Of a stretch of DNA of 64,000 nucleotides, positions 59,039 to 64,000 are shown one piece after another. A program made the position numbers and the translations under genes. Within the stretch, counting starts at the first letter, position 1. The number at the start of each line of letters is the position of its first letter. The stretch comes from JAWLHA01 sp041690535 (lineage in GTDB: Bacteria; Pseudomonadota; Gammaproteobacteria; Thiohalomonadales; Thiohalomonadaceae), in NCBI GenBank assembly GCA_041690535.1, contig JAWLHA010000006.1:47181-111180 (forward strand). The letters are read 5' to 3'. The notes below the pieces were generated by a model. The model worked only from the letters and a program-made list of their open reading frames with translations, searched no databases and was not told the origin of the DNA.

Positions 59039-59122
59039 GATTCCTCCGTCAGGCCCCCCAGAATTGCTACACTGCCGGTGGAGCAAACTGCGGAGCCAAC
59101 GGTTGACGCCCCTGGAACGAAA

Positions 59123-59146
59123 AAGGGCCTTCCGAAGAAGGCCCTT
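59123..59146 (-). terminator. Terminator downstream of the tRNA-Leu 3' fragment
   Basis: AAGGGCCTTC and GAAGGCCCTT form a perfect 10-bp stem with a CGAA loop. On the minus strand it is followed by CCCTTTTTCG, a normal intrinsic terminator. It fits the natural terminator of the truncated tRNA-Leu gene. Confidence 0.85.
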
Positions 59147-59178
59147 ATCGATCAGCAGGTCACCTGCTGTTTTTTGTA

Positions 59179-59205
59179 TGGTGCCGAGGAGAGGACTCGA
59201 TTCTC
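59179..59205 (-). other. 3' fragment of a tRNA-Leu gene, attR-like junction
   Basis: On the minus strand this reads GAATCGAGTCCTCTCCTCGGCACCA: T-loop region, the 3' acceptor strand CCTCGGC, A discriminator and encoded CCA, as in tRNA-Leu genes that start GCCGAGG. The rest of the tRNA is absent on the right, while the expected downstream terminator is retained on the left. This is what remains at attR when an element integrates in the 3' end of a tRNA gene. The element should lie to the right. Confidence 0.7.
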
Positions 59206-59572
59206 GGGACTGCTCAAATCCGCAAAATCCAGCTTATAAGCTATTGATTTGCTTGGGGCTTCGGACCGTTGTAAAATTTATCTTCATTGCTGCTACACAA
59301 ACCGTGTAGCAGGCTGCGTAGCTACCTTACCTCGCTGGCCCCCTACTAGGCAATCAGCTTCCAGTAGGCGCGACTTCAAATTCCGAAGAACAATAGTGGG
59401 CCTTTTAGGGCCCGAGCCCTTCTGGGTAGGTTGCTCCCGAGCATGTGGCGCACTGGGGGCCCTGCGGTTGTGGATATGGTCGGCGTTTTGCAGTGTAATC
59501 CCCGTATCCGTCCAAGGCTTGCAGTTAGTGCTTGTGACTAAACACCGAACGAGCAGGAAATACTTACAAAAA
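59206..59572. other. Non-coding start of the inserted segment
   Basis: The reading frame of the methyltransferase is open back to 59249, but this part lacks conserved sequence, has poor codon pattern and no ribosome site, so I treat it as leader. Base composition becomes visibly AT-richer than the chromosome on the left. Confidence 0.5.
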
Positions 59573-61432
59573 ATGTCAACTTTGCGAACAGCAAGACAGT
59601 TGGGGCTGCCAATCCAGTCTTCAGTGGTCGAGCAGGGCGAAGCAGAGCCGACTGCTCCCGAAGCTCTCGCCTATATCCTTGCTAGTAGCAGGGATAACAA
59701 GTCGGTGGAAACGCCTTTCGGCGAAAACGTGTCCGCTGGGAAAAACACGTATGTCTATGACGCCCACACATACCACACCAAAGTCCCGCCTCAGGGTATA
59801 GCTCGCATCATTGAGCACTACACAAACGAGGGTGAAGTCGTTCTCGATCTTTTCTGCGGTTCCGGAATGACGGGGGTTGCAGCGTTAGAGACGAACCGTA
59901 AGGCGATCTTGTCCGACCTGTCGCCTGCTGCTGCTTTCATTGCTGAAAACCTGTGTACGCCAATCGACGACGCGGAATTTCTTTCTGCGGTTGATGAGCT
60001 CCTAGAAAAATCTAAGGATCTAGAAGAGCAGCTGTATACAACGACGTGTCGCGATTGTGGAACAAAAACAAGCTTGCTGTACACCGTCTGGAGTTACGGG
60101 CTGATATGCAGCGAATGTGGCGAGGAGTTTATTCTCTGGGACGTTGCTCGTGATGAACGTGAGACGGTCAGGGAAAGCAAGATTCGCAAGGAGTTTGATT
60201 GCCCGCATTGTGGTTCACACGTTGCAAAGCGAGGGCTAAAACGGACACAACGGTACCCGGTTCAGGTCGGTTACAAATGTTGCGGTAAGGGTAATAAGGA
60301 GCAAACTGCTGCTCCCGATCAGAACGATCTTGCTCTTCTGGATAAGTTGGACCGTGAAGGAATTCCAAAATCGTTGTGGTATCCAAGAGATAAATTCCCG
60401 GCCGGAGTAAATACTAGGCAGCCTATAGCGGCGGGAATCGATTCAGTTGATAAGGCCTACACGCCGCGAGCGTTGTGGGTAATGGCGCACCTGTGGCAAA
60501 AAGCCAGTGAGCACCCGATTCCTTCCATAAGAAAAAAGCTTCTATTTACGTTAACCTCGCTTTATCAGCGCGTAACGGTGTTTTCGGAGTTCAGGTTTTG
60601 GGGCGGTAGCGGGAACATTGCGAATTACAATGTTCCGCAAATAATGAATGAGCAGAATGTTTTTAAGACTTTTCGCCGCAAAGCCGCCACGATCAGTTGG
60701 TATTTCAGGGATGCGCCAAGAATCCCCCGTCACTTGCACGTGAGTGTCAAATCCGCGTGCCAACTCGATCACCTTCCGAATGGCAGTGTCGATTTCGTGT
60801 TTACCGATCCACCCTTCGGAAGCAACATCAATTATTCCGAAATGAATTTCCTTTGGGAGAGTTGGCTCCAGCAACACACCGACAACTCAGAAGAAGCGAT
60901 TATCAGCAAGCCTCAGAACAAGACCGCAACAGACTATCAGGTCTTGCTGTGTCGCGCATTTCTAGAGGCCAATCGGGTTCTACGAGATGATGGGTGGATG
61001 TGCGTTGTTTTCCATAATTCGTCTGAAAAAGTATGGAATGCACTCCAAAGAGCAATAATTGATTCAGGCTTTGAAGTTAAGACGGCACAAACATTCGATA
61101 AGCAGCACGGCACGTTCAAAATGTTCGTGTCTGACAACGCCGTTGGCTACGACCTCGTATTGCACTGCAAGAAACGAGGAAGCTCCGGAAGGAGTGTTAC
61201 AGAGCTTCCGAAAGCTTCCACTGATAGTGTCCGTGAGTTCGTGCGGCAACGATTAGCTGGGAAGGCGGGTTACCAAGTAAGGTACCTTCATGTTTCACGC
61301 GAGTCGGAATTCGATTACCGGCGTCTGTATGCCGAATGGTTGTGTGCGGCGTTCGCTAAGAGCGAAATAAGCCTCGATTTCGAGTCGTTCCGAACAGTCG
61401 TAGATGACGTTAAAAAGGAAAAAAATGCGTAG
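59573..61432 (+). CDS. Zinc-ribbon-containing DNA methyltransferase (N4/N6 type)
   Basis: The 619-residue product has SAM-binding motif I VLDLFCGSGMTG near residue 88 and catalytic motif IV FVFTDPPFGSN near 410. Between them are zinc-ribbon-like pairs CRDCG...CSECG (about 156-187) and CPHCG...CCGK (about 218-245). It would methylate an exocyclic amine of adenine or cytosine. The large motif I to IV spacing with inserted cysteine ribbons is like the DUF1156-type methylases often linked to restriction or phage defence. The ATG at 59573 is chosen because the upstream extension is not conserved. The last 8 bases overlap the next gene, so the two form one unit. Confidence 0.8.
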   Translation: MSTLRTARQLGLPIQSSVVEQGEAEPTAPEALAYILASSRDNKSVETPFGENVSAGKNTYVYDAHTYHTKVPPQGIARIIEHYTNEGEVVLDLFCGSGMTGVAALETNRKAILSDLSPAAAFIAENLCTPIDDAEFLSAVDELLEKSKDLEEQLYTTTCRDCGTKTSLLYTVWSYGLICSECGEEFILWDVARDERETVRESKIRKEFDCPHCGSHVAKRGLKRTQRYPVQVGYKCCGKGNKEQTAAPDQNDLALLDKLDREGIPKSLWYPRDKFPAGVNTRQPIAAGIDSVDKAYTPRALWVMAHLWQKASEHPIPSIRKKLLFTLTSLYQRVTVFSEFRFWGGSGNIANYNVPQIMNEQNVFKTFRRKAATISWYFRDAPRIPRHLHVSVKSACQLDHLPNGSVDFVFTDPPFGSNINYSEMNFLWESWLQQHTDNSEEAIISKPQNKTATDYQVLLCRAFLEANRVLRDDGWMCVVFHNSSEKVWNALQRAIIDSGFEVKTAQTFDKQHGTFKMFVSDNAVGYDLVLHCKKRGSSGRSVTELPKASTDSVREFVRQRLAGKAGYQVRYLHVSRESEFDYRRLYAEWLCAAFAKSEISLDFESFRTVVDDVKKEKNA

Positions 61433-62396
61433 GCCCACGACTCTCCCTTGCTTCACTCCCGAGCAGAAAGAGATCGCGCACAGACTGTTGGCGATCCGAG
61501 TGGCTCATATGATGGGCCGTAAGTTTGAAGAAGGTGACTGGTCGTATGTCTACTGTAGAGCAAAGGGTATTCCTGAGGCGGGCTGGTCAAACTTAAATAT
61601 TGACGTCACGCACGAGAACCTTGGGGTGGAGCACAAAATGTTGTGCTACCGCTCGGACGCGACGCTTGCGCGAGCATTTGGTACAACATTGATGCACCCA
61701 TCAGCTACTCGGTCGATAAGGGTTCCATCGCTTGATAGCGATCCGAACGACGCTATGCGGGATATTTTGACTCAGTACGGCGATCTTATTCGAGCCCGGC
61801 GCGAAAAAGTTGCGGAGCAGAATACCAATGGAATGGAGCCGGATATGCGTACAGGGTGGCTCCTTTGGCAGGAGTCCCTCCGAGAGTTTCTGTACTTTGA
61901 AGAGCCGATGGTAGAACCCGATCCGAACGCTTACTTTGCGGAATGGAGAGAACGCGAGGCTGGAGGGGGAATTCGTAAAGGGAGTAAGAACCTCTGGATT
62001 TTTGATCGTGAGTCCGGTCGTAAAAGATACTCCATAACTACGAGTGCTGGGGCGAAGATCCAGCCATACTTTGATGTGCCGCCACCTGATGACCCAAACG
62101 TGTACCTATTCACCGTGATTGGTGAGCAACTGGCGATTGGAAAAGTGAGGGTTTGGCTTACTCAAAGCACGGCTAAGGAACTCGAACGCCTCATCGGATC
62201 GTTGGATACTGATGCCGTAAGCGATGCTGTATTGAAGACGGTTTTGAAGGTTGAGGAGATAGCGGCTGAATTCAAGTCTGTCGAAGAGGCCGGTGTGAGC
62301 ATATTGTTGCGTGAGGACGCCTATAGAGCTCTGATCGAAGCCCTCCCCGGGGTAAATGACGATCACAGTTTTCAACTGCTAATGGAGCATCTCTAG
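61425..62396 (+). CDS. Putative restriction-type nuclease coupled to the methyltransferase
   Basis: The 323-residue product starts at ATG 61425, overlapping the methyltransferase stop by 8 bp, with AAAAAGGAAAAA before it. I recognise no named family. A possible PD-(D/E)xK site is seen: Asp about residue 63 (NIDVTHENLG) followed by Glu-His-Lys in GVEHKML near 68-71, with a conserved-looking helix before it. The rest is alpha/beta with no membrane segment. Strict coupling to a methyltransferase in a mobile segment suggests the nuclease half of a restriction-modification pair, but that is inference. Confidence 0.5.
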   Translation: MRRPTTLPCFTPEQKEIAHRLLAIRVAHMMGRKFEEGDWSYVYCRAKGIPEAGWSNLNIDVTHENLGVEHKMLCYRSDATLARAFGTTLMHPSATRSIRVPSLDSDPNDAMRDILTQYGDLIRARREKVAEQNTNGMEPDMRTGWLLWQESLREFLYFEEPMVEPDPNAYFAEWREREAGGGIRKGSKNLWIFDRESGRKRYSITTSAGAKIQPYFDVPPPDDPNVYLFTVIGEQLAIGKVRVWLTQSTAKELERLIGSLDTDAVSDAVLKTVLKVEEIAAEFKSVEEAGVSILLREDAYRALIEALPGVNDDHSFQLLMEHL

Positions 62397-62870
62397 CCGG
62401 TTGAAACCAGCGTGCTAAGCGATGCCGACCTGAAATCCGCAAGCGCCGAAGCAGCCGACCCCCGTAAAACGGCATTAGCGCCCTCATTTACGGCTGTTTT
62501 AGACTCTCCCTATGATTATCCATTCGGGAATGCTTAAAGCGCCTGCAAAGGGATTTTTTTGGGGCTTTTCGGTGAGCCGCTTGATTTATGCCCACCTGAG
62601 GGGAGGTTGGATGCACGAGCGGGGGAGTGTGACAATTAAGTCATACCCCCCTTCTTTTCCTTCTCCCTCCTTCTCCCCCCTTCCCCATAATAATAATATA
62701 TTAATATCTCCCTAACCCCCCTCATCCTCCCTCTTCCTTCATTAACCCCCCGAAGAATATAAAGGGGCTTCGGTAGAAAAAAAGTTTTTGCTGTTTTGAC
62801 GCAAAGAGAAAAAGTGGCTTGTTCGCTAACCGCTACACAAGCCACTTGCTTAGCTGGTTGGAAAAGAAAT
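62397..62870. other. 474-bp non-coding region with a pyrimidine tract
   Basis: No gene is seen. From about 62645 to 62745 the plus strand is an almost pure C/T run (CCCCCCTTCTTTTCCTTC) interrupted by the AT island ATAATAATATATTAATAT. CCCCGAAG and CTTCGG near 62748-62778 can pair weakly. Such tract-plus-AT-island layouts occur at replication or transfer origins and at terminators. The function is unknown. Confidence 0.4.
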
Positions 62871-63914
62871 CTATCGGCAAAGGGCAGGGGTGGGGGAGGG
62901 TTCTTCTTCCTCGTCACTTTGGTGTGTTAGTACCTCGTTCCAGTCCTTTCTTTCACGCGGAGGAGCCAAGCGTATCGTTCCGGGGTAATTCTCTGCCATT
63001 CTAGCTGCTGCTTGGCTTCCTGCACGATCACGGTCGTGTGCTGCGATCAGTTGGAAACCTCGTGCCTGAAAGCTGTCTAGCATTGGGTGACGTGATGTGA
63101 CTCCGCCAGTGGCGACCACCCAATCATTTGGATACAGAACTCGGTAACTGATGGCGTCTATTGCTGCTTCGACAACCGCTACCCGCCGGTTCTGTCCTTC
63201 CAGCATGAAGAGTCCCCGCTTCTTCTGGCTTCCAGCGGCTTGGCCGCGAAATGCCCCCTGAGTGCCTCGGAGCTCGGCCCCGGTCGAACGGATGCCGTCG
63301 CTGTATAGCATGACAACATTTGCATACCTGTCCGCATATATTTGCCCCCGATCAGCTAACCAATCGATAAGCTTTTCAGGAAGTTTACGGATTGACGTGA
63401 GATACTCTCGGACTTTGCTCCACTGGCTTTTGCATGCTCTTGGAGGGGTAAAGGATTTCGGTTTGTCGGCTAACTCTTGTGCTGCTTCATAGGCCGCTCT
63501 CGCGGCTGCTGCTGCCGCAGCACCCAACCCAAAATGCGAGGAGAGTTCTTGAACGGCTGACGGGTAATCGCAATCCAAGATCATCATCGTCAAATCGATC
63601 GCCCCTCGCCCGCCCTTTTCCAGCCCCCAATTTTGAAAACGCTGACCGTTGATTTCTACTGAAATGGCGCCAGCCGGGGTCAAAAACTTTTGCTTGTCAT
63701 ACTTATCGCGCTGGCATCCAAAAGCCTCCATGATGTCCGGTAGCGGTATCGCCCTAAGTTGGTCTGCTTGCGCTTTATAAATTCTTCTAGCGGCTTCAGC
63801 CTTGGCCGCTGCGGCGTTTGCTTTTTTAGCCTTGGCCTCTGCCTTCGTTGCTCTCTGTTGAGCGTCCTTGGCTTTCCTTGCTGCCTCCTCCATCGTTCTG
63901 GCGTAAGCGCCCAA
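62871..63914 (-). CDS. Toprim-domain protein (mobile-element primase-like, DUF3991 type)
   Basis: The 347-residue product has an alanine/lysine-rich coiled coil (about 8-50), a middle segment like the DUF3991/CHC2-related fold of plasmid primases (FGCQRDKYDKQKFLTPAGAISVEINGQRFQNW, GRGAIDLTMMIL), and a C-terminal Toprim fold with Glu in VAVVEAAIDAIS (about 248) and the DxD in AAHDRDRAGSQAA (about 298). Such proteins belong to mobilisable plasmids and integrative elements, where they support replication or transfer. The ATG at 63914 is the first; ATG at 63893 is an alternative. It points away from the right edge and toward the pyrimidine tract. Confidence 0.72.
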   Translation of the reverse strand: MGAYARTMEEAARKAKDAQQRATKAEAKAKKANAAAAKAEAARRIYKAQADQLRAIPLPDIMEAFGCQRDKYDKQKFLTPAGAISVEINGQRFQNWGLEKGGRGAIDLTMMILDCDYPSAVQELSSHFGLGAAAAAAARAAYEAAQELADKPKSFTPPRACKSQWSKVREYLTSIRKLPEKLIDWLADRGQIYADRYANVVMLYSDGIRSTGAELRGTQGAFRGQAAGSQKKRGLFMLEGQNRRVAVVEAAIDAISYRVLYPNDWVVATGGVTSRHPMLDSFQARGFQLIAAHDRDRAGSQAAARMAENYPGTIRLAPPRERKDWNEVLTHQSDEEEEPSPTPALCR

Positions 63915-64000
63915 TTAACCCCACCCTTCTAGGCGCTCGGATAATCAAGTAAGGTCCGCAGGCGAAAGGCTGTAGGGGAGCAGTTTTTCAATGTCCTCCG

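Overview
The window is high-GC gammaproteobacterial chromosome, most likely from a sulfur-oxidising member of the Chromatiales (Chromatiaceae or Ectothiorhodospiraceae). The basis is a flavocytochrome c sulfide dehydrogenase whose three special cysteines fall at the same spacing as in Allochromatium vinosum, plus the classic gammaproteobacterial order queG / nnrD-tsaE-amiC-mutL-miaA-hfq-hflX-hflK-hflC-yjeT-hisZ-purA. The species cannot be named from this sequence alone.

Layout. (1) 1-4200, minus strand: 3'-truncated ccmA (heme export for cytochrome c maturation), then fccB, fccA, a frameshifted ankyrin-repeat remnant and a NapC/NirT-type tetraheme cytochrome. This is a sulfide-oxidation and c-type cytochrome locus. 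(2) 4185-19834: mobA, a PfkB sugar kinase and queG on the minus strand, then the long plus-strand housekeeping run from nnrD to purA. (3) 19944-23780, minus: an FbpABC-type ferric iron importer behind a recognisable Fur box. (4) 24206-30530: a Cache/PAS histidine kinase facing a five-gene kaiC-kaiB-kinase-response regulator-kaiB operon. (5) 30743-32296: a lipoprotein of four CHRD domains. (6) 33115-53016: an accessory, apparently uncharacterised biosynthetic region with two paralogous TPR proteins, a membrane-anchored sulfotransferase, an EntD/Sfp-type phosphopantetheinyl transferase, two paralogous metzincin proteases, a C-A NRPS without a carrier, a PqqD-like/pseudo-M50/HlyD fusion and a 2124-residue C-A-T-C-A-T NRPS. 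Three copies of one short palindromic repeat family (MITE-like) lie in or near it. (7) 53237-58814: a small exported protein, a 973-residue Ig-like lipoprotein and a DUF3187 outer-membrane protein. (8) About 59179 to the right edge: a lower-GC insertion. It starts at a 3' fragment of a tRNA-Leu gene (an attR-like junction) and carries a zinc-ribbon DNA methyltransferase, a coupled putative PD-ExK nuclease and a Toprim protein.

The most interesting system is the NRPS locus. Each synthetase has one module half that looks dead while the other half looks intact: NRPS1 has a degenerate C domain and an intact A domain but no carrier, and NRPS2 module 1 has an intact C and T domain but an A domain lacking the A3 loop and the catalytic A10 lysine. 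The simplest reading is that the NRPS1 A domain charges the orphan carrier of NRPS2 in trans. No thioesterase or reductase release domain is present. Export may go through the PqqD/M50/HlyD fusion, and a 48-codon cysteine-containing ORF sits just upstream of it. The function and product are inference; the domain defects are read directly from the sequence.
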